Shown here piece by piece: positions 25,279 to 33,428 of a stretch of 64,000 nucleotides of DNA; position 1 is the stretch's first letter; each line of letters opens with the position of its first letter. Source of the DNA: JBJHAX01 sp050480705 (lineage in GTDB: Bacteria > Actinomycetota > Nitriliruptoria > Nitriliruptorales > Nitriliruptoraceae); contig JBJHAX010000003.1 of NCBI GenBank assembly GCA_050480705.1, forward strand, positions 1-64,000. The letters run 5' to 3'. A model generated the notes under the pieces. That model saw only the letters and a program-made list of their open reading frames with translations, ran no database searches and had not been told where the DNA came from. The position numbers and the translations under genes are program-made.

Positions 25279-25317
25279 CGCTCACGCGGCAACTGCTTGG
25301 GCCTCAAGCGGGCGTCA
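25276..25317. terminator. Possible nested hairpin between polA and the convergent orphan gene
   Basis: TGACGC (25276-25281) pairs with GCGTCA (25312-25317), and inside it GCTTG (25295-25299) pairs with CAAGC (25305-25309). The outer arms contain both stop codons. The structure is modest and without a U-run. Confidence 0.3.
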
Positions 25318-25704
25318 GGGGATCTCACTGTTGCACACGGTCGGCCCCGCATCGGCGTCCCATGCGAGGCCGCCTGCCCCGACGTTGTCGAGCCTGATGC
25401 TGTAGAAGCCGGCTGGCCCCTTCATGCGGAAGCGGATGCGTCCGAGCATGTCGGTCGTGCCGTGAACCGTACGGCTGCGGTCCGGTCCCGACATCGTCGC
25501 TTCGACGTAGACGTCGGGGCAGCGCCGATCGTCGCCATCGCGGATCTCGGCGAGAAATGCGGCGCGGCACGGCGCATCGTCGGGGTACTCCGTGTCGAGC
25601 GCGCGAAGTACCGCGACGCGAACCGGCTCGGTGAACAGTCCCGCCCGCGGCAGACCGTCGGGCTCGGGTTCGAGCCTTACGGTGCGTCGTCGACGGCGCA
25701 GCAT
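25315..25704 (-). CDS. Uncharacterised 129-residue protein
   Basis: The reading frame is credible because ATG 25704 has GGAGG five bases upstream and the frame fills the space between polA and tag. The protein starts with an Arg-rich stretch (MLRRRRRTVRLEPEPDG), has a central part with paired cysteines (DDAPCRAAF, DDRRCPDVYVEATMSG), and ends in alternating hydrophobic and polar strands (GRIRFRMKGPAGFYSIRLDNVGAGG). These suggest a small beta-sandwich, perhaps carbohydrate-binding or Ig-like. It has no signal peptide or membrane helix. I do not recognise a family. Confidence 0.6.
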   Translation of the reverse strand: MLRRRRRTVRLEPEPDGLPRAGLFTEPVRVAVLRALDTEYPDDAPCRAAFLAEIRDGDDRRCPDVYVEATMSGPDRSRTVHGTTDMLGRIRFRMKGPAGFYSIRLDNVGAGGLAWDADAGPTVCNSEIP

Positions 25705-25741
25705 CGTGTCCTCCGGTATCCGGTCGTAGATGGTGGGGACA

Positions 25742-26356
25742 TTATCGACGCCCAACGACAGGGTCGTCGGCGCGCCAGCATCCAGCGACATGGTCGTCGA
25801 CGAGACCCATCGATTGCATGAACGCGTAGGCGGACGTCGGGCCGATGAACTTCCAGCCGTGCCGACGCAGCTCACTCGCGAGCGCGCTCGACGCGTCCGT
25901 TCGGGCGGGGATCTCGTCGCGGTGACGCGGGCGTGGCCGCGGTTCGGGCGCATATCGCCACACGAGTTCGCTCAATCCCGGTCCACGCCGTGCGAGCTCG
26001 ACGGTGACCCGGGCGTTGTCGACGACTGCGGCAATCTTGCCACGGTGGCGGATCATGCCGTCCTGGGTCATGACCCGATCGATATCCCGCTTCGAGAAGC
26101 GGACGAGCACGTCGGGATCAAACCCTGCAAAGGCACGACGCAGCGCGTCGCGCCGCCGCAGCACCGTGATCCACGACAGGCCCGCCTGGAATCCCTCGAG
26201 GCACAGCTTCTCGAACAGGCGGTTCGTGTCGTGCTCGCGGTGGCCCCACTCCACATCGTGGTAGGCGACGTAGTCGGGATCGTCGCCGCACCACCAGCAG
26301 CGGGCGCGCCCGTCGGGGTGGTCGACGAGGGCTGTTTCGCTGCTTGGCGGTAGCAT
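25742..26356 (-). CDS. tag: DNA-3-methyladenine glycosylase I
   Basis: Tag (204 residues) excises 3-methyladenine from alkylated DNA in base-excision repair. Family landmarks are RCWWCGDDPDY, YHDVEWG, LCLEGFQAGLSWITVL, FDPDVLVRFS, RHRGKIAAVVDNA and GWKFIGPTSAYAFMQSMGLVDDH. The zinc-site residues (N-terminal Cys and His, C-terminal HVAGC) are all present. ATG 26356 gives the usual N-terminus with GGA nine bases upstream; GTG 26362 is possible. It is divergent from rpsA and close to polA, within a group of repair genes. Confidence 0.92.
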   Translation of the reverse strand: MLPPSSETALVDHPDGRARCWWCGDDPDYVAYHDVEWGHREHDTNRLFEKLCLEGFQAGLSWITVLRRRDALRRAFAGFDPDVLVRFSKRDIDRVMTQDGMIRHRGKIAAVVDNARVTVELARRGPGLSELVWRYAPEPRPRPRHRDEIPARTDASSALASELRRHGWKFIGPTSAYAFMQSMGLVDDHVAGCWRADDPVVGRR

Positions 26357-26567
26357 GCGCACCGTTCCGTCAGGGCAGTGATGCAGCACGCTAGCGACGC
26401 GCATGCGTTGACAGGGCGTCGTGTGGCTGCGACCCTTTCGGCACCGCCCTACTACAGGGTGCATAGGATGCGCTCTTCCCGGCGGTCCCCACCGTCCATG
26501 GCGCTGCTGCACCATTTGCCGCGACTGCGGCACGTCCCCGTCCCCTGAACGAAGAGAACCGACCCCG

Positions 26568-28055
26568 ATGTCCCAGACCCCGACGAACGACCAGCCTTCC
26601 GACGACGCGGCACCGTCCGCCGATGACGTCATTCTGCAGGAGCCGGGAGGCACCTTGACCTCCACCGGCGACCAGATCGTCGACAACGACCTCTCCGATG
26701 CGGAGTTCGAGTCCGCACTCGAAGACACGGTTCAGGCCGTGGAAGAGGGCCGGATCATCGAAGGTGTGGTCGTCAAAGTCGACCCCGACGAGGTTCTGCT
26801 CGACATCGGATGGAAGTCCGAGGGCGTGATCCCCGCCCGTGAGCTGTCGATCAAGCTCGATGTCGACCCCAACACCGTCGTACACGTCGGTGACGTCGTC
26901 GAAGCGCTCGTGATGAAGAAGGAGGACGAGGAGGGCCGACTCGTCCTGTCCAAGAAGCGCGCCCAGTACGAACGCGCCTGGGGCACGATCGAACGCATCT
27001 ACACCGAAGACCGCACCGTCGCCGGCACGGTCATCGAGGTCGTCAAGGGTGGCCTGATCCTCGACATCGGGCTGCGCGGCTTCCTGCCCGCGTCACTGGT
27101 CGAGATGCGGCGCGTCCGCGACCTCGCCCCGTACGTGGGTGAACAGCTCGAATGCAAGATCATCGAGCTCGACCGCAACCGCAACAACGTCGTCCTCTCC
27201 CGCCGCAAGTTCCTGGAGGAGACCCAGAGCGAGTTCCGCAACGAGTTCCTCGAGTCACTGCAGAAGGGCGAAGTGCGCGCCGGTGTGGTGAGCTCGATCG
27301 TCAACTTCGGCGCGTTCGTGGATCTCGGTGGAGTCGATGGCCTCGTCCATGTCTCGGAGCTGTCGTGGAAGCACATCGATCATCCTTCCGAGGTCGTCGA
27401 AGTCGGTGACGAGGTCGAGGTCGAGGTTCTCGATGTCGATCTCGATCGTGAGCGGGTGAGCCTGTCGCTCAAGGCGACCCAGGAAGACCCGTGGCAGGCG
27501 TTCGCCCGTGAGCACGCGGTGGGCGAGGTCGTGGACGGCGAAGTGACGAAACTCGTACCGTTCGGCGCCTTCGTGAAGGTGGCCGACGGCATCGAAGGCC
27601 TCGTGCACATCTCGGAACTCGCCGACCGTCACGTCGAGGTTCCCGAGGCGGTCGTCAACGTCGGGGACAAGATCGAAGTCAAGGTCATCGACATCGACAC
27701 GGTCCGACGCCGCATCAGTCTGTCACTGAAGCAGGCCTTCGGTGGCGACGAGGCGGAGGAACCCGCGGAGGACTACGCCGAAGAGCCGCCCGTCGAGGCC
27801 GCATACTCCTCTGGCGAGGAAGCGCCGTCGAGCAACGGTGCATTCGCCGAAGCCTTCGCCCAGGCCGGGCTCTCGCAACAGGCAACGCCTGAGGAGATGG
27901 CACTGGCCGAGGTCGAGGAGCACGCGGAGCAGGCGGAGGTCGACGACACCACGGTCGACGAGGAAAGCAAGGTCGACGGCGCGGCCGCTGACGTGGATGC
28001 AGAGGAGGCTGTCGACGCATCCGCTGACGGCGAGGACGAGGACAAGCCGGCCTGA
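26568..28055 (+). CDS. rpsA: 30S ribosomal protein S1
   Basis: S1 of 495 residues with four S1 RNA-binding domains at roughly 60-130, 148-215, 232-305 and 318-390 (the latter two contain FGAFVDLGGVDGLVHVSEL and FGAFVKVADGIEGLVHISEL). It then has an acidic, Ala/Glu/Asp-rich tail of about 100 residues. Four domains are usual for actinobacteria, against six in E. coli. The Met in PTPMSQTPTND at 26568 is taken as start because upstream codons look non-coding. The 211-base divergent gap to tag should hold the promoters. coaE follows 20 bases later. Confidence 0.95.
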   Translation: MSQTPTNDQPSDDAAPSADDVILQEPGGTLTSTGDQIVDNDLSDAEFESALEDTVQAVEEGRIIEGVVVKVDPDEVLLDIGWKSEGVIPARELSIKLDVDPNTVVHVGDVVEALVMKKEDEEGRLVLSKKRAQYERAWGTIERIYTEDRTVAGTVIEVVKGGLILDIGLRGFLPASLVEMRRVRDLAPYVGEQLECKIIELDRNRNNVVLSRRKFLEETQSEFRNEFLESLQKGEVRAGVVSSIVNFGAFVDLGGVDGLVHVSELSWKHIDHPSEVVEVGDEVEVEVLDVDLDRERVSLSLKATQEDPWQAFAREHAVGEVVDGEVTKLVPFGAFVKVADGIEGLVHISELADRHVEVPEAVVNVGDKIEVKVIDIDTVRRRISLSLKQAFGGDEAEEPAEDYAEEPPVEAAYSSGEEAPSSNGAFAEAFAQAGLSQQATPEEMALAEVEEHAEQAEVDDTTVDEESKVDGAAADVDAEEAVDASADGEDEDKPA

Positions 28056-28075
28056 GGCGTCCGGAGACAACGCGG

Positions 28076-28684
28076 ATGCACCTCGTCGGGCTCACCGGCG
28101 GTATCGGCAGCGGCAAGTCCACGGTCGCGGCACGACTGCGCGAGCTCGGCGCCCATGTCATCGACGCAGACGACGTGGCACGCGAGATCGCGCGTCCGGG
28201 ATCGCCGGTGCTCGACGAGGTCGCTGCCCGTTTCGGCCGGAACCTGATCGGTCCTGACGGCGAGCTGGACCGTGCCGGCCTCGCTGCGCTGGTGTTCTCG
28301 GACGAGCATGAGCGGCGTGCCCTCGATGCGATCATGCATCCGCGCATCGCAGGACGCATCGCCGAGCAGATCGCGCGGCTTGCCGCTGACGAGGCAGCAC
28401 CATCGATTGTCGTCGTGGACCACCCCTTGCTGATCGAGACCGGCCAGGTGGACAGATTCGACACGGTTGTCGTGGTGATCGCCCCGACGGAGCAACGCAT
28501 CGCCAGGTTGCTGCGCGAACGGGGGATGGACGAAGCGCAGGTGCGTGCGAGGATGGGCGCGCAGGCCGACGATGAGGCCCGTCGCCGACATGCCGACCAC
28601 GTCATCGACAACGCAGGCGACGTCGACACGCTCGTCGCCCGCGTCGACGAGGTGTACGCCGAGATTCGTGATCGGGCAGGTTGA
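28076..28684 (+). CDS. coaE: Dephospho-CoA kinase
   Basis: CoaE (202 residues) phosphorylates dephospho-CoA in the last step of CoA synthesis. It has the P-loop GGIGSGKST, then DADDVAREI, PRIAGRIAEQI and the lid segment RLLRERGMDEAQVRARM. Some actinobacterial CoaE proteins carry a C-terminal UPF0157 domain; this one does not. ATG 28076 has GGAGA eight bases upstream. It lies between rpsA and uvrB as in mycobacteria. Confidence 0.94.
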   Translation: MHLVGLTGGIGSGKSTVAARLRELGAHVIDADDVAREIARPGSPVLDEVAARFGRNLIGPDGELDRAGLAALVFSDEHERRALDAIMHPRIAGRIAEQIARLAADEAAPSIVVVDHPLLIETGQVDRFDTVVVVIAPTEQRIARLLRERGMDEAQVRARMGAQADDEARRRHADHVIDNAGDVDTLVARVDEVYAEIRDRAG

Positions 28685-28710
28685 ACGGGCGCCCCTGCCG
28701 GGAGGCTACG

Positions 28711-30783
28711 GTGAGCGCAATGGGTGAGAGCAGCGACCTGCACCGCCACCTGCGTGCCGACACACCGTTTCGGGTCGTCAGCGACTTCGCACCGTCAGGG
28801 GACCAGCCAGCAGCGATCGAGGTGGTCTCCGAAGCCTTCGCCGCCGGGGAGCGGGCGGTCACGCTCCTCGGGGCCACCGGCACCGGCAAGACCTTCACCG
28901 CCGCAAAGGTCCTCGAGCGACTGCAGCGCCCGTGTCTGGTGATCGCACCGAACAAGACACTGGCCGCCCAACTCGCCAATGAGTTCCGCGACTTCCTGCC
29001 CGACAACGCCGTCGAGTACTTCGTCTCCTACTACGACTACTACCAGCCTGAGGCCTACATCCCCTCCAGCGACACCTACATCGAGAAGGATTCGTCGATC
29101 AACGACGAGATCGACCGTCTTCGCCACCGGGCGACGATGGCGCTGCTGTCGCGACGCGACGTCGTGGTGGTGGCGTCCGTGTCGTGCATCTACGGGCTCG
29201 GCTCCCCACACGAATACGAGGACCACGTGCTGTGGTTGCGCGCGGGTGAGGAGGCTGGGCTGGAGGCGGCGTTGCGCAAACTCGTCGACCTGCAGTACAC
29301 GCGAAACGACCTCAATCCCGTCCGGGGCACGTTCAGGGTGCGCGGCGACACGCTCGAGGTCTTTCCGGCTGACGACGACCGCATCGCCCGTATCGAGTTC
29401 TTCGGCGACGAGGTCGAACGCATCGTGCGGGTCGACCCGGTTACCGGCGAGTCCGGTGGTCCCGTCACGCAGATCGCGGTGTTCCCCGCCTCGCACTACG
29501 TGTCCTCGAAGGAGGCTCTCGAACGTGCCGTGACCACGATCCAGACCGAGTTGGAAGAGCAGCTCGCAGCCTTCGAACGGCAGGGGCGCCTGCTCGAGGC
29601 TCAGCGTCTGCGGATGCGCACCGCCTACGACCTCGAGATGATCCGCGAAGTGGGGTTCTGCAACGGCATCGAGAACTATTCCCGACATTTCGACGGGCGA
29701 GAGGAAGGGGAACCACCCTTCACGCTCCTCGACTACTTCCCCGACGACTTCGTGGTGTTCATCGACGAATCGCACGTCACCGTCCCGCAGATCGGCGGCA
29801 TGTACGAAGGTGACCGGTCACGCAAGGACACCCTCGTCGAGCACGGTTTCCGCCTGCCGTCCGCACGCGACAACCGCCCATTGACGTTCCGCGAGTTCGA
29901 GGCCCGAATCGGTCAGCGCCTCTACATCTCCGCGACACCAGGGCCCTACGAGCGCGAGCACAGCGACACCGTCGCCGAACAGATCATCCGGCCGACCGGC
30001 CTGGTCGACCCCGCCGTGGAGGTGCGACCGACCGCAGGGCAGATCGACGACCTGATGGAACGCATCCGGGTGTGTGCAGCTGCAGACCAGCGTGTCCTGG
30101 TCACGACGCTGACCAAGAAGATGGCTGAAGACCTCACCGACTACCTGCTCGAGAACGGTGTGCGGGTGCGCTATCTCCACTCGGATATCGACACGGTGCA
30201 GCGTGTCGCGATCCTGCGCTCCCTCAGGCTCGGCGAATTCGACGTCCTGGTCGGCATCAACCTGCTGCGCGAAGGTCTCGACCTTCCCGAAGTCTCGCTC
30301 GTCGCGATCCTGGATGCGGACAAGGAAGGCTTCCTTCGTTCGGAGACCTCGCTCATCCAGACCATCGGTCGGGCCGCCCGAAACGTCGACGGTGCCGTGG
30401 TGATGTACGCGGACGAGGTCACGGACTCGATGCAGCGTGCCCTCGATGAGACCGCCCGTCGGCGCGCGCGCCAGGTCGACCACAACCGCGTGCACGGCAT
30501 CGGTCCACAGACCATCCGCAAGCGTGTCAGCGACATCATCGAAGCGGTGCGCGCAGAAGAGGACGGCCTCGGTGCCAGCGTGTCTGCCACGGTGGGCGAC
30601 CTCGGCAGCGCAACCGACCCCTCGGACATGCCACGCGAGGAACTCGCCGCGATGATCCTTCGTCTCGAAGAGGAGATGCACGAAGCGGCCGGAGAGCTGC
30701 ATTTCGAGCTCGCCGCCCGGCTCCGCGACGAGATCGCTGAACTCAAACGCGAACTCGCGAGCATGAAGGCCGCAAACATCTGA
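28711..30783 (+). CDS. uvrB: UvrABC system protein B
   Basis: UvrB (690 residues) is the damage-verifying helicase of nucleotide excision repair. It shows Walker A GATGTGKT, the DNA-inserting beta-hairpin region YYDYYQPEAYIPSSDTYIEK, the DEAD-like VFIDESHV, the helicase motifs GRAARN and INLLREGLDLPEVSL, and a C-terminal UVR domain (about 645-685) that recruits UvrC. GTG 28711 has GGAGG five bases upstream; ATG 28720 is also possible. uvrA lies 2.6 kb downstream and uvrC further on, so the whole excinuclease is encoded in this window. Confidence 0.96.
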   Translation: MSAMGESSDLHRHLRADTPFRVVSDFAPSGDQPAAIEVVSEAFAAGERAVTLLGATGTGKTFTAAKVLERLQRPCLVIAPNKTLAAQLANEFRDFLPDNAVEYFVSYYDYYQPEAYIPSSDTYIEKDSSINDEIDRLRHRATMALLSRRDVVVVASVSCIYGLGSPHEYEDHVLWLRAGEEAGLEAALRKLVDLQYTRNDLNPVRGTFRVRGDTLEVFPADDDRIARIEFFGDEVERIVRVDPVTGESGGPVTQIAVFPASHYVSSKEALERAVTTIQTELEEQLAAFERQGRLLEAQRLRMRTAYDLEMIREVGFCNGIENYSRHFDGREEGEPPFTLLDYFPDDFVVFIDESHVTVPQIGGMYEGDRSRKDTLVEHGFRLPSARDNRPLTFREFEARIGQRLYISATPGPYEREHSDTVAEQIIRPTGLVDPAVEVRPTAGQIDDLMERIRVCAAADQRVLVTTLTKKMAEDLTDYLLENGVRVRYLHSDIDTVQRVAILRSLRLGEFDVLVGINLLREGLDLPEVSLVAILDADKEGFLRSETSLIQTIGRAARNVDGAVVMYADEVTDSMQRALDETARRRARQVDHNRVHGIGPQTIRKRVSDIIEAVRAEEDGLGASVSATVGDLGSATDPSDMPREELAAMILRLEEEMHEAAGELHFELAARLRDEIAELKRELASMKAANI

Positions 30784-30860
30784 GTGCCCGCGCCTGCCGG
30801 TGGGTGCTGACCCGGTCGACGACTACCCTCCGCCGCGGATCAACGCTTGGAGGCGTGTGC

Positions 30861-31256
30861 ATGACGTCGGTGCTTTCCTTCGTCCACGAGTGGCTCGGCT
30901 ACCTGGTGTTCGTCGCAACACTTGGCGCGGCGTTGCTTGCGTTCGGCCGTGGCCGCGACGGACGTGAGTTCCGACCGGGCCCGTTCGTCGTCGTGGTCGT
31001 CGCACTCGATGTCCAGGTCGTGCTGGGCGCTGTCCAATACGTGCTCGCAGGCGCATGGGATGCACGCCCCGAGGTCGCCTACATCCATCCACTGCTGGCG
31101 GTGGTCGCGCTTGGTGTGGCACACACGGCGCTTCGCCGTGCACGTGGCGAGACGATGGCTGCAGACGCGAATCGTGCTGCTGGGCGCGGCCTGCTGACGA
31201 CGCTGTTGCTCATCGTCGTCGCGATCGGTGTGGCCAGTGCTCCACCGTTCCTCTGA
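30861..31256 (+). CDS. Small four-helix membrane protein, possibly heme-related
   Basis: A 131-residue integral membrane protein with four hydrophobic helices (about 7-28, 41-63, 74-90, 108-125). Histidines sit at helix positions: His9 in VHEWLGY, His76 in YIHPLLA and His88 in GVAHTAL. The segment DVQVVLGAVQYVLAG followed by HPLLA recalls half of a CtaA-type heme A synthase bundle, so heme binding is a guess from pattern only. ATG 30861 has GGAGG seven bases upstream. It follows uvrB by 77 bases and precedes another His-bearing membrane protein. No firm family assignment. Confidence 0.65.
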   Translation: MTSVLSFVHEWLGYLVFVATLGAALLAFGRGRDGREFRPGPFVVVVVALDVQVVLGAVQYVLAGAWDARPEVAYIHPLLAVVALGVAHTALRRARGETMAADANRAAGRGLLTTLLLIVVAIGVASAPPFL

Positions 31257-31422
31257 GCCGATGCCATCGATCGGCGTGACGCCCGGCCTAGGTCGTGCGT
31301 CGAGCGCGCAAAGATGTGCACACCCGGGTGAAGTTGCTTCGCGGCGAGGTGGGCAGGGGACTAGCGTCTGCCCGTGAACGGCCCGCCGTCGGGACGGGCC
31401 TCGGTAGTCGGGAGACCACTTC

Positions 31423-32595
31423 ATGGAGGCTGCGACAGCCCCTGCGCGCACACTGTTCCGTGCTGCGCTTCTCATTTTCGTCGTCACGATCCTGATCGGG
31501 ATCCTCAACGGTGCGGGTCTGTGGAGCCCACCGCACAACCTGGCGATGACGCACGTACATGCGGGCACGCTCGGTTGGATCACCCTCGCGGTCATCGGCG
31601 CGGCCGTGATCGCGCTGGCTGGTCCTCGTGACGACGCTGCAGCGACGCGGACGATGGCGACGGTCGCGATCGCTGCGACGCTCGTCTACGTCGTCGCATT
31701 CGCAGCGACGAGCGGCATCGCGCGCCCGATCGCCGGAACGCTCATGCTGGTGGCGATCCTGTGGGTGCTCGCCTGGGCGTGGGGCAGGTACAAGGCGTCG
31801 ACGAGAAGCGCCGGACAGCTCGGCCTGTTCCTCGCGCTCGTGTCGTTGACGATCGGCGGGATTCAAGGCGTGCTCCTCGGCCTCTTCATCGCGCGAGGCG
31901 GCATCCCTGGATTGAGCACGGACACTGCGATCGCCATCGCTGGAGCACACCCGCCTGCGATGCTCATCGGCTATCTGATCCTGGCTGGCGCCGCGGTGTG
32001 CCACTGGATCCTCGACGGGCCCGCAACCAAACCGGGCCGGTTGGTGATGTGGGGGCTGTTCGTCGCTGGACTGGTCGCCAACGCCGCGTTCGTCCTGCAG
32101 ATCGAGGATCTGATCCCCGTGGCGACCCTGCTCGAAGTCGTCGCGATCATCGTGCTCCTGGTGCATCTGCGTGCCAAGTTGGCGCCGTCGGCGTGGCGTG
32201 GCGGGGGAGCGGAGAACTTCGCACGCGTCGGCGCGCTGTTCCTGGGTGTCGGGGTGATCCTGCTCGTCTACGTGGTGCAGTTGCTCATCAGCGGCCAACT
32301 CGACCCTGCAGCCGGCACCGGACCGATGGGCGCCCTGCTGGCGTTCGACCACGCGATGTTCATCGGGGTCATGACCAACGCGCTGTTCGCACTCATCGCG
32401 CGAACGTCGGGGATGAAGGCCAACCCGGTCACGATCTGGGGTGTCAACGCTGCGCTGCTCGTGTTCCTCACCGGCCTCGTCGCCGACGTCGCCATTCTCA
32501 TCCAGATCGGCGCACCGCTGATGGGGCTGCTGCTGCTGCACGCTGTGGCGGTCTTCGTGCTTGCGCTGGGACGAAACCCACAAACGGCGAGCTGA
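31423..32595 (+). CDS. Polytopic membrane protein resembling heme-copper oxidase subunit I / NnrS-like proteins
   Basis: A 390-residue protein with about 11-12 membrane helices. Several helices begin with a histidine followed by a glycine six or seven residues on: THVHAGTLGW (His44, His46), AHPPAMLIGY (His176) and DHAMFIGVMTN (His310); His194 and His373 are further candidates. The HVHxGxLGW pattern is typical of CcoN/NorB-like or NnrS-like heme membrane proteins. The paired histidines, tyrosine and HxH expected for a full oxidase binuclear centre are not evident, and no subunit II follows. The role is unknown: heme or metal binding is inferred. Confidence 0.6.
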   Translation: MEAATAPARTLFRAALLIFVVTILIGILNGAGLWSPPHNLAMTHVHAGTLGWITLAVIGAAVIALAGPRDDAAATRTMATVAIAATLVYVVAFAATSGIARPIAGTLMLVAILWVLAWAWGRYKASTRSAGQLGLFLALVSLTIGGIQGVLLGLFIARGGIPGLSTDTAIAIAGAHPPAMLIGYLILAGAAVCHWILDGPATKPGRLVMWGLFVAGLVANAAFVLQIEDLIPVATLLEVVAIIVLLVHLRAKLAPSAWRGGGAENFARVGALFLGVGVILLVYVVQLLISGQLDPAAGTGPMGALLAFDHAMFIGVMTNALFALIARTSGMKANPVTIWGVNAALLVFLTGLVADVAILIQIGAPLMGLLLLHAVAVFVLALGRNPQTAS

Positions 32596-32619
32596 ATTCC
32601 AGGGGTGCGCCGGGCGCCC

Positions 32620-33276
32620 TCACCAGCCGCGTGCACGCCACTCGGCCAGGTGGGGGCGTTCGGCTCCCAGCGTGGTGTCGTCACCGTGCCCGGGATACAC
32701 CATCGTTTCGTCGGGGAGCCGGTCGAAGATCTTGCCTTCGAGCCCGTCCATGATGCGCGTGTGCGCGTCGACGTCGCCGAAGGTGTTCCCGGGGCCTCCG
32801 GGAAACAGCGTGTCGCCGCTGAACAGATGCCCGCGACGGTGACCTTCGACGAGGAAAAGCAGTGACCCGTCGGTGTGCCCGGCGATGTGGATGACTTCGA
32901 CGCGCAACTCTCCGACGTCGAGGATGTCGCCGTCGTCGAGACTGCGATCGAGGGGATGCGGGAAGAGCCCGGCGTCACCGTCGTGCCCCCAGATCGGCAG
33001 ACCGGGGTCGTCGCGCAGCGCTTCCCAGGCGCCGACGTGGTCCCAATGGCCGTGGGTCTGCACGACAGCAAGCGTTTCGACGTCGTGGATCGCCGAGCGG
33101 ATCCGATCGGGCTGGTCGGCTGCGTCGACGACGATCGCACGGCCTGTTGTGTTGCACGAGATGATGTAGACGTTGTTGTTCATCCCGCCGACCGCGAGCT
33201 TGCGGATCTTGACGCCGCCGTCCTCACGGTCCAACCATGGCCCGTTGACTTCCACGTGGCCGTTGTCGGCCTCCAT
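32620..33276 (-). CDS. MBL-fold metallo-hydrolase (glyoxalase II-like)
   Basis: A 218-residue metallo-beta-lactamase-fold hydrolase with the metal motif THGHWDH, later ligands in IAGHTDGSL and FSGDTLF and a final histidine in YPGHGDDT. It is probably a cytosolic thioesterase such as glyoxalase II, though persulfide dioxygenase-like activity cannot be excluded. The ATG has GGAGG six bases upstream. The gene is divergent from uvrA with a 152-base gap; a similar MBL gene occupies this place in mycobacteria (Rv1637c by my memory). Confidence 0.85.
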   Translation of the reverse strand: MEADNGHVEVNGPWLDREDGGVKIRKLAVGGMNNNVYIISCNTTGRAIVVDAADQPDRIRSAIHDVETLAVVQTHGHWDHVGAWEALRDDPGLPIWGHDGDAGLFPHPLDRSLDDGDILDVGELRVEVIHIAGHTDGSLLFLVEGHRRGHLFSGDTLFPGGPGNTFGDVDAHTRIMDGLEGKIFDRLPDETMVYPGHGDDTTLGAERPHLAEWRARGW

Positions 33277-33340
33277 GACGCACCTCCGCGGCCTGGGGAC
33301 GGGATGCGACCCTAACGGTTGGTGACGGACACGGCGTGGC

Positions 33341-33355
33341 GCTCAGTACGCTCGC
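33341..33355 (+). promoter_or_regulatory. Possible uvrA promoter -10 region
   Basis: GCTCAGTACGCTCGC, containing TACGCT at 33347-33352, lies about 75 bases before the uvrA start in the divergent gap. It is identical to the site before hisA. A LexA-type SOS box was looked for and not seen. Confidence 0.3.
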
Positions 33356-33428
33356 GCCGCGTCGACGTCGGCGTGACGTCACTCGTGCGGATCGACGCCC
33401 GGGCATGTCGCGAGGAGTGCGAATCATC

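Noticed and set aside
31288..32583. A 431-codon Asp/Arg/Glu-rich minus-strand frame opposite the heme-oxidase-like gene
   Set aside because: The plus-strand frame has regular membrane helices and a plausible start; the reverse frame is its charged mirror image.
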